DNA of 64,000 nt from a virus: the IMG/VR virus record IMGVR_UViG_3300042545_000821, positions 1 through 64,000 of that record, one strand, 5' to 3'. Every line of letters starts with the position of its first letter. Position 1 is the first letter of the stretch. A model generated the notes under the pieces. The model was not told the origin of the DNA, made no database searches, and was given only the letters and a program-made list of their open reading frames with translations. Positions 23,835 through 32,804 of the stretch are shown piece after piece. A program made the translations under genes and the position numbers.

Positions 23835-24772
23835 ATAGCCGCCTCCCCAAGTACGCAGTGTCGAGCATTGTCAATCCCCCAGTGTATCTGATCTAAGGAC
23901 ATATCACCAATGTCCTTTACTTGAAAGTCACCATAGTTAAAAAACCAGCACTCTAACCCGCCCTTTCTAAAAGCAGAGAGTAATTGACTACTGGCTTTTT
24001 TACCTGGCCCATCGTTATCCATCGCTATCACCAAGGTTTTTGCCCTACGCATAATGTCTATTTGATCATCGCTTACTATGGCCCCATAAGTAGCCACACC
24101 GCCTTGTATGCCCACAGAGCTTAACTTCACCGCATCCAGGGGAGACTCTACGACAATCATTTGATCGCCATCCCAACAGTCTAGACCAAATAAAGTCTTT
24201 GACTTTGGGACACCTGGAGGACGGTTAAAGAATCTTCTTGAAAGCTGACCCTTTTCTTGCCAGCCAAGCAGTTTGTTGTGGTCAAGCGTCCTTATAGGTA
24301 GGATCCAAGAAGAATCGTTTGCTTGCCAGCGGACCCCATACTTATTGCAAGCATCAATGCTTATACCCCGCTCATTAGCTGCCCATATCGGCACGTCTCC
24401 AAAGACAGCTAGTCGAGCTTCGCTCATTGGTACGAGCTTAGGCAAATGGATGTAGGTTTTCCTAGCCTCATCTAACTGCCGGGATATAAAATCAATATCT
24501 AACTCTACGTCTGTTCTAAGCCATGACTTAGCTTTATCGAGATCCCCGTACTCAAGAAGATCTGATATTAGAGTTAGTAAGTTACCTTTGTAACCACAGG
24601 AAAAACAATTGTGTGCACCAGTTACTGCGTTTATAGACCATGACGGATTGTTATCTTTCTTTCCAGTCCGATACTCATGCATAGGGCACATAGCACCAAG
24701 CTCACGGTTTCTAGGGATTGAAACTATGCTCAGGCGTAATAATGTGCGCTCTACTTCTCCGTCACGAAACAT
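23831..24772 (-). CDS. DNA primase (zinc finger plus TOPRIM)
   Basis: 313 residues. The zinc-binding module has Cys29, His32, Cys56 and Cys59 (CPMH ... CFSC), as in DnaG. The TOPRIM core has MIVVESPLDAVKL (Glu) and LVIAMDNDGPG (D-x-D), the metal-binding residues. The RNA polymerase domain is short compared with DnaG, which is about 580 residues, and no C-terminal helicase-binding domain is visible. It would make primers for the family A polymerase, working with the DnaB-like helicase just upstream. The ATG overlaps the upstream stop as TAATG. Confidence 0.92.
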   Translation of the reverse strand: MFRDGEVERTLLRLSIVSIPRNRELGAMCPMHEYRTGKKDNNPSWSINAVTGAHNCFSCGYKGNLLTLISDLLEYGDLDKAKSWLRTDVELDIDFISRQLDEARKTYIHLPKLVPMSEARLAVFGDVPIWAANERGISIDACNKYGVRWQANDSSWILPIRTLDHNKLLGWQEKGQLSRRFFNRPPGVPKSKTLFGLDCWDGDQMIVVESPLDAVKLSSVGIQGGVATYGAIVSDDQIDIMRRAKTLVIAMDNDGPGKKASSQLLSAFRKGGLECWFFNYGDFQVKDIGDMSLDQIHWGIDNARHCVLGEAAI

Positions 24773-25056
24773 TAGGGCTTATCCACTAAAGTAGGGGCTA
24801 AGGCGTACGTCCCACACAAAGCGCACTCCATCTGAATAAGGTAAGAAGAAATTTCGTAATCCTCAAAAGAAACCTTTACGTTCCATAAGTTTGATTCACA
24901 GTGTGGACAATCATGATGGATTTCTTCTGCATGATCCATAGTGCCCGTGTAATCAGGTTTTAACTCACGAATTGATTTAGGAGACGCGTGCACGTCGTCT
25001 TCTATTAATGCGGACTCTACTTCTATCTCGTGGCGTTGTGGCGCCCCATATCCCAT
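24772..25056 (-). CDS. Zinc-ribbon protein overlapping WhiB, 94 aa
   Basis: The C-terminal half carries DCPHCESNLW and MECALCGTYAL, a CxxC...CxxC ribbon. The frame is open far upstream, but that part is only a shadow of the WhiB gene, so I take ATG 25056 as the first sensible start; no strong ribosome site supports it, and ATG 24939 is an alternative. The chosen start overlaps the WhiB gene by 80 bases in another frame. The function is unknown. Confidence 0.5.
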   Translation of the reverse strand: MGYGAPQRHEIEVESALIEDDVHASPKSIRELKPDYTGTMDHAEEIHHDCPHCESNLWNVKVSFEDYEISSYLIQMECALCGTYALAPTLVDKP

Positions 25057-25231
25057 CAAGATCCGGTTGAGATACCGCGTAATCGGCGCAAGGAACGACA
25101 AGAGGGCACTTGTTACAGATATCTTTAGCCAGTCTAATCTGAGTGTGGCTATTGTAGTCCTGCGGAAAAAAAAGTTCCGGATCTTCCTTAGCACATAGTT
25201 GACGGCCATCATACGGATACTCCTGAGCCAT
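24977..25231 (-). CDS. WhiB-family Fe-S regulator
   Basis: 84 residues from ATG 25231, a typical WhiB length. The four cluster ligands are Cys13, Cys39, Cys42 and Cys48 with canonical C-x2-C-x5-C spacing. DLDGIWGATTPRDR is the G-[VI]-W-G turn, and the C-terminal RVRINRRRRARV is the basic DNA-contact tail. WhiB proteins occur only in actinobacteria and their phages, so this gene is strong host evidence. It overlaps the DnaB-like gene by 23 bases. A longer in-frame start at 25357 would lie inside that gene and is unlikely. Confidence 0.93.
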   Translation of the reverse strand: MAQEYPYDGRQLCAKEDPELFFPQDYNSHTQIRLAKDICNKCPLVVPCADYAVSQPDLDGIWGATTPRDRSRVRINRRRRARVS

Positions 25232-26441
25232 ATTCTTCGAACCTTCCTTCTTCCCAGTCCCAAAGTAGCTCCACTTCTGCAGGGCCACAGTTACGGCTTG
25301 CAACGATCCGCAACAATCTTGAACTATCATCGTTTTCATCTTGTCTCTGTAAAGCAAAGATCACATCCGAATCTTGGTAAAAAGATGAGGAGTAACCAAT
25401 AGCATCTGCGGTAACTTGACCTCTACGCATTTTATGGGTCAATACCTGAGTAGTCATAACAATAGGTTTTTTATGCTTCTGAGCTAGTCGTTTCATAGAC
25501 CTTGTTATATTAGTCAAAGCCATAGGGGTGTTTGCCTCTCCGGTAACCTCGTCAATCATTAAGTAAACTCCGTCAACAAAGATGATATCAGGTTGAAGCT
25601 TTTCAATCTTTAACGATAGTCCGGTTATGGTTGCTGCGGTCACGGAGTCAGTCAAATAAAAGTTATGCATCCCATCCATATGATCTAAAGTTTTTTGGTA
25701 CCTAGCTTCTTCCAAAGGAGTTAGGGCACCTCGTATTAAACGACCATGCGATATATGGGCACGCATAGAGTCGTGTCTACGCTGCTGCTCCATATTGCTC
25801 ATCTCAAAAGATTGATACAAAGGTACAAACCCATCTTCGTGAGTATTTACCGCCATCTGCAAAGACAGCACTGACTTACCAGTTTTAGGTGGGGCAATTA
25901 CTGTGACTAGTTGACCTGGCTGTAATCCCGCTGTAGCCACATCCATTACTTGAAAACCAGTAGCAATTCCTAGTAACCCATTTGGTCGAGTCTTAATGTT
26001 TAAGTACTCGTCGTATCGAGTCTGTGTATTTTTAGTTAAATCTATGTCGCTAGTTTGAGAAGCACCTTCGTCAGAAAGTTTAGCTACACCTGATCCCATT
26101 AACGTTATGGCAGAATCATGATCTCCGGCAGCTACTGCATCTGCAGCAAGTTGAACTACTTCAATAGTTTTTTGACGTTTGCGATATTCAACTAACTGAT
26201 CTAGCAAATATGAAATTGAATCGTCAACAGCTAAAAGGCGGTAAGTAGGAAAGTTATCTTTTACTGTTGTGGCTGTAGGAACTTCGCTGTATTTAGTCCA
26301 GTGCTGTCGTATAAATTTCCACACGGCACGGTTCTCGTCAACGTAAAACCACTCGTCTTGTAATCCGCGCTCTAATAATTCGGATATATCTCTATCGCGT
26401 ACAGCTTTAGAGATTAATCTAATCTCGTTGTCAGCTGCCAC
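25209..26441 (-). CDS. DnaB-like replicative helicase
   Basis: About 410 residues from GTG 26441, which is preceded at the right distance by GGGGAGGA; an ATG at 26462 would overlap the neighbour more. The N-terminal helical part is followed by a RecA-like core with VTVIAPPKTGKSVLS (Walker A), LYQSFEMSN (catalytic Glu), DIIFVDGVYLM (Walker B) and a VMTTQVLTHKMRRG loop in place of the usual DNA-binding and arginine motifs. It would unwind DNA at the fork with the primase and polymerase. Loader and initiator genes lie just upstream in the operon. Confidence 0.9.
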   Translation of the reverse strand: MAADNEIRLISKAVRDRDISELLERGLQDEWFYVDENRAVWKFIRQHWTKYSEVPTATTVKDNFPTYRLLAVDDSISYLLDQLVEYRKRQKTIEVVQLAADAVAAGDHDSAITLMGSGVAKLSDEGASQTSDIDLTKNTQTRYDEYLNIKTRPNGLLGIATGFQVMDVATAGLQPGQLVTVIAPPKTGKSVLSLQMAVNTHEDGFVPLYQSFEMSNMEQQRRHDSMRAHISHGRLIRGALTPLEEARYQKTLDHMDGMHNFYLTDSVTAATITGLSLKIEKLQPDIIFVDGVYLMIDEVTGEANTPMALTNITRSMKRLAQKHKKPIVMTTQVLTHKMRRGQVTADAIGYSSSFYQDSDVIFALQRQDENDDSSRLLRIVASRNCGPAEVELLWDWEEGRFEEYGSGVSV

Positions 26442-26847
26442 TGTTAATCCTCCCCATATCAATAAACTTTCCGCCGTATCTTAAACCGCGTTCAGGTATA
26501 TCCACAACTCCTACCAACTCTGGTCGATAGGGCAGTTCGCTTACTAGATCTGAGATTGTTTGATAGGCAGTGCAGTAGTTAAACGGATTTGTGCCCATAT
26601 TATCTAAATCCTCTAGTATTTCTTTCATCTCTTTTTTTGTATAACCAAATCCGGCTATCTCCATAGAGTAACCAAACTTCTCCGCAAAATTCCAAAACAA
26701 TGATAAAGACTGACGGTTGTAGGTAACTTCTTCTTTAAAAACAGGAATACCTAAAACTTTTTTCATTGCAGGTTTGCGATCTAGTATGCAATCAAGAGTC
26801 ACTACAACTCTCATTGGAACTTTGTTTGAGATATCCCCCCCTTTCAT
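26431..26847 (-). CDS. HAD-like protein lacking the first motif I Asp
   Basis: 138 residues. MRVVVTLDCILDRKPAM resembles HAD motif I (hhhDxDG) but with Thr-Leu-Asp in place of D-x-D, so the nucleophile is missing. Later YCTAYQTISDLVSELPYRPELVGVVDIPERGLRYGG resembles the end of phage HAD-like proteins. The same substitution occurs at 3269-3733, so the two may share a non-catalytic role. Sequence support is modest. It overlaps the DnaB-like gene and begins after the SWIM gene stop. Confidence 0.45.
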   Translation of the reverse strand: MKGGDISNKVPMRVVVTLDCILDRKPAMKKVLGIPVFKEEVTYNRQSLSLFWNFAEKFGYSMEIAGFGYTKKEMKEILEDLDNMGTNPFNYCTAYQTISDLVSELPYRPELVGVVDIPERGLRYGGKFIDMGRINSGS

Positions 26848-26849
26848 TA

Positions 26850-27110
26850 CTACCCTACTTTTACTTGACCATAGCGAAGTACCAAATCACGAAACTTATC
26901 CGGAGATTTAGTGGAATCTGCTACCTCAGATTTAGAGGCGTATCTTTTTATCTCTTTCTCTACAAGGGGCTCAACTTGTGTAGTGTGCTTGCACTTAGCT
27001 CGTAAACTAAATCCAGTACAACTACAGCGCATTTTTCCTTCATTATTTATTTGAACTTCGCTAACACCTGTTGATAGCGATATAAAAAACTGAACTGTTC
27101 TCCAAGTCAT
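26850..27110 (-). CDS. SWIM-type zinc finger protein, 86 aa
   Basis: Cys29, Cys31, Cys40 and His42 (RCSCTGF ... AKCKHTT) form the C-x-C-x(n)-C-x-H SWIM motif, found in proteins that bind DNA or act with recombination and chromatin factors. The rest is a short beta part before it and a charged helix after it. Its ATG overlaps the DnaC-like stop as ATGA, placing it firmly in the replication operon. A DNA-binding accessory role is inferred. Confidence 0.8.
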   Translation of the reverse strand: MTWRTVQFFISLSTGVSEVQINNEGKMRCSCTGFSLRAKCKHTTQVEPLVEKEIKRYASKSEVADSTKSPDKFRDLVLRYGQVKVG

Positions 27111-27814
27111 AATGCTCTCCGATCTCCTTCTGTTGACTCTACAACGATTGGCATAAATGCTTCTTTAACAAAACTACCCATAGGTTGTCCGTAGGTATCT
27201 CCCCAGTCCTTAATAGGCACGTTAGTCGTTACTATAGTCGGAAGGCCGGCATTAAAGCGAGCCCGCAATAAGGCGTCAAAAGTATTTTCGGCCCAACCTG
27301 ACGCGGTCCGATACTCCTTACCAAGGTCGTCTAAAACTAAAACTTTAATGTTTAGATGTTCTGGCGCATCCCCATAGATCCCATCCATAAGGTTTTGAAT
27401 TTCACTTTCGCCGTCATCTTCCCAATTTCGCTTTTGAAGCCGTAGAAGCTTGGGATAATCCGTAAAGTACACCGGACGGAGGGGAAGCCTTTCCGGCGTG
27501 CCTATAACGTCCCGTGGAATAGTTCTTAAAAGCTCCTGGAGGACCGTAGAGGCGAGAGTAGTCTTTCCGTGACCAGGTTTACCCACCAGAAGTAAACCTA
27601 GGCCGCAGGTAGACGTTCCACGAGCTTTTATAACATTTCCTAACCTGACCGAATTAAGCCAAGCTTCTACGGAATCTAATACGGGCCCTTGACCCTGGAT
27701 GTGAGCATATGGGCGAAGATCAGACATCTCTAGCCCAATGCTTTTCATTGGAAGACCAGCTGCGTTTATCTGAGCACGCACACTTGGCGCAAGATCTTTT
27801 AAGTTATAGCTCAT
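27107..27814 (-). CDS. DnaC/IstB-type AAA+ helicase loader
   Basis: 235 residues. GLLLVGKPGHGKTTLAS is Walker A (residues about 72-88), VLVLDDLGKEY is Walker B with the loader-type D-D-L-G-K-E signature, and TIVTTNVPIKDW is sensor 1. The C-terminus GDRRAL carries the arginines used in ATP sensing. It would place the DnaB-like helicase on DNA with help from the initiator next door, whose stop overlaps this start as ATGA. Confidence 0.9.
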   Translation of the reverse strand: MSYNLKDLAPSVRAQINAAGLPMKSIGLEMSDLRPYAHIQGQGPVLDSVEAWLNSVRLGNVIKARGTSTCGLGLLLVGKPGHGKTTLASTVLQELLRTIPRDVIGTPERLPLRPVYFTDYPKLLRLQKRNWEDDGESEIQNLMDGIYGDAPEHLNIKVLVLDDLGKEYRTASGWAENTFDALLRARFNAGLPTIVTTNVPIKDWGDTYGQPMGSFVKEAFMPIVVESTEGDRRAL

Positions 27815-28698
27815 TTGCCCTCCAACAGTTTTAACATACGTTCTTGATTAGCAAGAGCATCTTCGTCCACAAAATCAGTTTCTGCAACTCGAGAAGTAAT
27901 TCCGTGGATAGTCGGGTAGAAGGCAATAAACCTGCGCCATATCGGTTGACCTATGCCGGCATCATTCAAAAGCCTAGGATCGGCAAAGAACACACGGATT
28001 GCTTTTAGAATTGAAAGATTTGTTGCATCAGACTCTGAGATAGTTTTATTAATCCACTTTGCTAACTGCTCGCCGTTAATCTGACCTGGAATGCCGGAAG
28101 CTTTTTCACGGACTAGGTCGTAAAACTCTGAGACAAGATCTTTTGAGTTCCAGCTTTCTTCTGGGCGCTCATACCTACGCATGCTTGCTGGTACAGCCTC
28201 AAACTTAGTTTTCTTGTATTTGGCATTACGCATTGCCTTCTTGTCTTCAATCTTGCCAACAGCCCCTGGAGCCTCGTCAATATCAGATCTCTTCTTTGGT
28301 AAATTCTCATCTAGGTTTGGCCAGCCCATTTCGATTCCTTCCTTCGGTTTCAGCGCAGCTGAAGTATTAGAAGTACGTAGTACTTCTAATACATTTAGAC
28401 TAGTAGTTATATCATTAGTATTAAGTAAGCTATATAGAGCGCCTGGATTACCGACGCCTGATAATCCGTCGTCGGTGAACTTTAAAGTAGTGCGCCATTG
28501 ACCCCCAACTTGTGCTTTTACGGCTTTTATGTAGCCCGCATCTTTGAGTTCTTTCATGGCAGAACGGATCGCGTCCCGACCTTCAGGGACTGCTGTAGAT
28601 ATTTCATCGGCAGATAAAACTCTGCCAGTCTCTATGTAAAACGCATAGAGCCCGCGAGCGCGTAGTGATAGATATGGATTAGAATATGGTGATTGCAT
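27811..28698 (-). CDS. Replication initiator-like winged-helix protein
   Basis: 295 residues. Residues 8-75 (LSLRARGLYAFYIETGRVLSADEIS, DAIRSAMKELKDAGYI and a beta wing) form a winged helix-turn-helix as in phage O or DnaD-type initiators. The middle is basic and disordered, and the C-terminal part (LAKWINKTI, LSILKAIRVFFADPRLL) is helical. With a DnaC-like loader directly downstream, the arrangement matches lambda O/P or DnaD/DnaI. An origin is often found inside or near such a gene, but I saw no iteron array. Confidence 0.75.
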   Translation of the reverse strand: MQSPYSNPYLSLRARGLYAFYIETGRVLSADEISTAVPEGRDAIRSAMKELKDAGYIKAVKAQVGGQWRTTLKFTDDGLSGVGNPGALYSLLNTNDITTSLNVLEVLRTSNTSAALKPKEGIEMGWPNLDENLPKKRSDIDEAPGAVGKIEDKKAMRNAKYKKTKFEAVPASMRRYERPEESWNSKDLVSEFYDLVREKASGIPGQINGEQLAKWINKTISESDATNLSILKAIRVFFADPRLLNDAGIGQPIWRRFIAFYPTIHGITSRVAETDFVDEDALANQERMLKLLEGK

Positions 28699-28721
28699 GT
28701 AGATCCCCCTCTACAAAAATC

Positions 28722-28997
28722 TTATATCCGATCTACCCTCTTTGGCAAACCGCGCATTTCACGGACTGATGATCCCGTGAAAACCTGCTCTACCAGTAAG
28801 GACATAGTTAGACCTAAGAACGTTGAGGCAAAGCAATAAATCAAAAGGGGTAGCCCCGAAACACCTAAGATTATGGAAGAAGGTACGGCTATGGCTGAAG
28901 CTAGTAAGCCACGCCACTTTCCGATAGATATTATAAGTCCTTCAACTGCTGTTAAAACACAGGCAGTTGCTAGTGCAGCTATAACAACATTTGTCAT
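28722..28997 (-). CDS. Small membrane protein, 91 aa
   Basis: Three membrane segments: VVIAALATACVLTAVEGLII, LLASAIAVPSSIILGV and LLIYCFASTFLGLTMSLLV, then a cytoplasmic tail ending RGLPKRVDRI. Size and topology fit a holin, but it lies at the junction of tail and replication genes, next to nothing lytic. I take ATG 28997; a TTG at 29033 would overlap the upstream gene. Confidence 0.65.
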   Translation of the reverse strand: MTNVVIAALATACVLTAVEGLIISIGKWRGLLASAIAVPSSIILGVSGLPLLIYCFASTFLGLTMSLLVEQVFTGSSVREMRGLPKRVDRI

Positions 28998-29007
28998 AGG
29001 CCAGAGG

Positions 29008-32000
29008 CTACTCTCTAAAAACAACCCTGTCAATATGGAAGGCTTGACCTATAGCAGCTGTGGCGGTAGTGGCGCAAGTTACCCTTAGTACGGCATAAGA
29101 AGCTCCAGCAGTGTCTTCTGCGGCAACATTAGTTGCTATATAAGCCCAACGAGTTGTATCAGTTACTGTGGCTACGGCAGTTTTAGTAATTATTAATACG
29201 TCAAATTCATCATAAAATTTTACGCTTAGGGTGTAGACGCCGGCGGAGTTAGAGTTTTCTGGTTTTACGGCAATTGATGCGTAGTAGCCACGTAAACCTA
29301 ATAAAGGAATCTGCGCTGTGGTAATACCAAACGTACTTGCGGCAGTTGCTGTTACTTTACAGAACGCTGTTCCGTGTGTGCAGTTTCCCTCAAATAAAAT
29401 GCCGCGAGTTACTGTTCTTGATAGGTTAGCTGAGACTCCAGACCAAGACCCTAAATTTTTTTCAAATGATGCTGAAGGAATCAAGGAAGTTTCAAGATCT
29501 GGGTATGGAATAGTTGTTTTTCCTGCTTCTATGCACCAGCTACTTCCTTGTGGAAGAACTTTTGGTAACGTATAGAACAACCTAGTATACTTTTCGTAGT
29601 AATTAGACCAATAATTACTCTTTCCTCCGTGCTGACTTTCTTCTCTAGAAAGATACATATTTTTAGTTATGTCCCCAGTATTTGGACGAGTTACTACCCC
29701 AGAACCTGCAGGGTCTACAAACTTTGATGGTACTCTTCCTAGTTCTGCTTGAACCCCATCTATATAAAATACGGCAGCAGAGCTAGATCCTGTAGATAAA
29801 GATATAGTTAACGTAAAAGTAGTTTCTCCAACAGCTGCAATTCTAGTAACATGGATTCTTGTCCAATAATCTTTATTAGCTTCTTCTACTTCAAATGTAT
29901 TTGTTGTTTGCCCATTTGTAGAAATTGAGTACGTGCCAGCTTTATTTCTTACATATGCTGACACAACTATGTCTTCCCCACCAACAGCTGCGTTTGGAAG
30001 TGTAATTATTGTAGATATAGATCCTCCACCAGCTTTGCTTACTTTTCCTTGTTTAGATCCGTATAAGGCTGGAGATATTTCACTTACAGACGTAAAGGTA
30101 GTCCCTGCTTCAGCAGTCCAACCTGTAGTATCTTCTAAAGAAGGATTAGATACAAAATTAACTACATTTTTAATTTCCCAGTGACAATCTGCTGGCACGT
30201 AAAAAGTAGAGGTATTTGGGTTTGTTGGGGTAGGTGCCCCATTTCCTTGAAAAAATGAATCAACCGAAGGTGTTTGCTGCAACAAAGCCGCATCAAAATA
30301 AAACACATCATTAGCTGTCGCGGCTTCTGTATACACAGATACTTTTGCTAAAGGTGTCCCGGAGTCTTTAGTTTGTACTGGTGCTACTGACGTAACTGAC
30401 AGTCTTTGAGCGGTAGAAGTAAGCGTTACCGTTTCAGAATCAACATAATAAGGGGTTATAGGGTAATACTGACCATTTACATCACTAAGAATAGTAACTT
30501 GATCATAATCTGATTGTTGTGAGGAGTACTCAATTCTTGCTTTTACTGCGCGAGTAGCGCCACTAGCATAAATACTAAAAGTGTAATTTGCTCCAGGAAC
30601 AACAGGTACCCAATCAGAAACAAAAGCTGCCGTGCCAGTAGAGGTAGCCTTTACTTTTGCAACCGCAGAACCAAAAATTTTTGATGCAGATGGGGGATTA
30701 AAGTCTTGGGATATTGTAGCGTTTAGTGCTAACCAGTTAGCAGTACTATTATCAAATCCAGGGTTAGGAAGAATATTTTCTTTTTCTCCAGCAATTGTTA
30801 CTATGACTTTTCTAGCGTCTTGATATTCAAGACTATACTCAGTTTCAGCAACTTGAAACATATCAAATAAAAGATCGGTGCTGGCAGGAACGCCCTGTAA
30901 AAGTATTTCTACGCCCGCGTATACCGCATTTTCTGGCGGAAGTTCATTTGAAGGAGTTTTACAAGAAAAATAAGCCCAAGAGTTAGTTATTTCTGTAACC
31001 TGTCCTGAAAGAGTAGTCGCACTAATTCTAACCCCATCTTTATCAAAATAAACAAACTGTCCTAATAAATTTGGGTACGTAGCAGTAGCAGACGTTCTTG
31101 CAGCTTTAGACCTAACCCAACCAGTAAAGGTATATGCTTTTCCTGCCTTAATAGGTATGCCATAAGATTTTGCAGATATGGCGGTGTTCCACCCTACTAA
31201 AGCAATTGCTTGTTTATCAGACGTTCCCGTAGAGCCCCTGCTTAATTTCATAAATCCAACAGTTCTTGGCGGATAAATATTGTCATAAAAATTTCCGGTA
31301 GGCGGAGTTATCTCTACCCCTATATCAGCTAAAGATGTGGAGTATTTTTGCTGTGTTAATGTCCACCCAACGTGAAACGTAGAGGAGCTATACCCGGACC
31401 CAGTTGAGGGCTGAATAACATTTGTCCAACGGCCAATAGACTCTTCAAAAGAAGAGTCGTTGTAATCTAACATTAAATTGTGGCCAGTTCTTATACTAGT
31501 ATCCCAATGAGTTAAGGCTGTTGTGTATGTAGATATTCCTTTAGAAGTTCCCTTAGAAGCATTAATTATATTTCCAGCTTTGTAGAGAGATCTATGGTAG
31601 GTATCTCCCAAAGTAGGTTCATATTCAAACCCTAAATCTTGAATTTTATTACGCAATAGGGCTGTAGATATTTTTTTAAAATTTGAGCTTTTTTCTAAAA
31701 TCTGCGCTTCGGCACGAAGTCGATCGTAGGCAAAAGAATAAGCAGATAGAGTTTTGTATAGCTCATTAGTTGACTCTGTTTCTCCAACTGAGTCTCCTTC
31801 ACCATAAATATTGTTAAGCCATACTCTAGGTATCCACTTACTGACTTTATTTATAGTGTCTGTATTAATTACAGCTAAAGCTTTTGTGTCTCCACAGTTT
31901 ATCCACTTAGTTCCGTTAAATATCCAAAATGAATACGTAATTTCAGAGTTTTGCTCTAAAGTTTGCACGTCTATTTTAGATAGGCGATAAGAGCTTATTA

Positions 32001-32238
32001 CATCTTCATCTACAGAAATTCCGTCATACGGAGTTAGTGGTGCCCCAGAAAAAGATTTAATTAGTTTCCAGTGCGTTGGGGGAGGGTCCAGGGGATCGGT
32101 AATTACAGATCCCCAAGTTAAGGATATAGCCTGATACTCATACGACCAGGCAGTAAGGCCAACGTTATAAAAAACACGGTTGTTTTCTATTTCGCCGTAT
32201 TTAGGGGACCCATATTGCGTAAACGAATATTTAGCCAT
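29008..32238 (-). CDS. Large distal tail protein with carbohydrate-binding-like modules
   Basis: 1076 residues. The first 250 residues resemble a tail-protein-I-like baseplate piece (AYDRLRAEAQILEKSSNFKKI). The rest carries at least four modules of the CBM4/9 or galactose-binding type, each starting with a FE..x..W-like motif (SSFEESIGRW, NPGFDNSTANW, NPSLEDTTGW, SASFEKNLGSW) and ending with a F-x-D strand (LFDMFQVAE, FYFDAALLQ, FYIDGVQAE, FHIDRVVF). It would sit at the baseplate periphery and bind cell-surface glycans. It is the last gene of the tail operon. Assigning a single named function is not possible. Confidence 0.75.
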   Translation of the reverse strand: MAKYSFTQYGSPKYGEIENNRVFYNVGLTAWSYEYQAISLTWGSVITDPLDPPPTHWKLIKSFSGAPLTPYDGISVDEDVISSYRLSKIDVQTLEQNSEITYSFWIFNGTKWINCGDTKALAVINTDTINKVSKWIPRVWLNNIYGEGDSVGETESTNELYKTLSAYSFAYDRLRAEAQILEKSSNFKKISTALLRNKIQDLGFEYEPTLGDTYHRSLYKAGNIINASKGTSKGISTYTTALTHWDTSIRTGHNLMLDYNDSSFEESIGRWTNVIQPSTGSGYSSSTFHVGWTLTQQKYSTSLADIGVEITPPTGNFYDNIYPPRTVGFMKLSRGSTGTSDKQAIALVGWNTAISAKSYGIPIKAGKAYTFTGWVRSKAARTSATATYPNLLGQFVYFDKDGVRISATTLSGQVTEITNSWAYFSCKTPSNELPPENAVYAGVEILLQGVPASTDLLFDMFQVAETEYSLEYQDARKVIVTIAGEKENILPNPGFDNSTANWLALNATISQDFNPPSASKIFGSAVAKVKATSTGTAAFVSDWVPVVPGANYTFSIYASGATRAVKARIEYSSQQSDYDQVTILSDVNGQYYPITPYYVDSETVTLTSTAQRLSVTSVAPVQTKDSGTPLAKVSVYTEAATANDVFYFDAALLQQTPSVDSFFQGNGAPTPTNPNTSTFYVPADCHWEIKNVVNFVSNPSLEDTTGWTAEAGTTFTSVSEISPALYGSKQGKVSKAGGGSISTIITLPNAAVGGEDIVVSAYVRNKAGTYSISTNGQTTNTFEVEEANKDYWTRIHVTRIAAVGETTFTLTISLSTGSSSAAVFYIDGVQAELGRVPSKFVDPAGSGVVTRPNTGDITKNMYLSREESQHGGKSNYWSNYYEKYTRLFYTLPKVLPQGSSWCIEAGKTTIPYPDLETSLIPSASFEKNLGSWSGVSANLSRTVTRGILFEGNCTHGTAFCKVTATAASTFGITTAQIPLLGLRGYYASIAVKPENSNSAGVYTLSVKFYDEFDVLIITKTAVATVTDTTRWAYIATNVAAEDTAGASYAVLRVTCATTATAAIGQAFHIDRVVFRE

Positions 32239-32246
32239 CTATTAGG

Positions 32247-32786
32247 TTACATCCCAGCTAGTAGAAAAGGGTCAAATCTAACTGCCTGTGCTTGCTCAAG
32301 AGCCGATGTAGCTGTAGTATTTAGGTCTGTGTATTCTGAGCTTCCTACATATAGCACGTTTGCAGTACCAACTTTAGGAATTCCTAAGCTGTTTAAATTA
32401 AATCCTAGAGCGTCGTTAGATGCCCTGCCTTCAAATAAATTAGCAGTTCCCGCAGTAGTTTTTACAACTAAAGCTACAGTTCCAGAAGGAGGTTGAATAG
32501 AATCTCCAACTTTTTTTACGTAGGGGCTTGATGCACCAGTGCCGCTAACTAACCCCGCCTCAATATTATTTAAACGCTCGTCTATAGAGACCCAAGATGT
32601 GGTAGCTGAAGTAAATGTGCCGCCAAAAGAAGAAGTAAGAATATTAGTGCTTGGGTTTCCTGTAAGAGCTATTGATATTCCTCTAACTTCATTTTGAAGT
32701 GCGTTTATGTGGTCCGCAAGGACAGTGTCAACTAAGTCAACCTTGTTTGTAAAAGGCCTAATATTTACTGGAAAAAATTGAGACAC
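32247..32786 (-). CDS. Virion structural protein, 179 aa
   Basis: Start GTG 32786. The N-terminus FPVNIRPFTNKVDLVDTVLA followed by HINALQNEVRGIS is a motif I know from many phage fibre or baseplate-attached proteins. The centre is Ser/Thr/Gly-rich and the end EQAQAVRFDPFLLAG closes a small domain. It is probably a baseplate-to-fibre linker. The gene lies between gpJ-like and the distal glycan-binding gene. Confidence 0.65.
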   Translation of the reverse strand: MSQFFPVNIRPFTNKVDLVDTVLADHINALQNEVRGISIALTGNPSTNILTSSFGGTFTSATTSWVSIDERLNNIEAGLVSGTGASSPYVKKVGDSIQPPSGTVALVVKTTAGTANLFEGRASNDALGFNLNSLGIPKVGTANVLYVGSSEYTDLNTTATSALEQAQAVRFDPFLLAGM

Positions 32787-32804
32787 TACTTTACCTACCT
32801 ATCC

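Noticed and set aside
25057-25263. N-terminal extension of the zinc-ribbon gene at 24.8 kb
   Set aside because: That stretch overlaps WhiB completely in another frame and reads as a random basic sequence.
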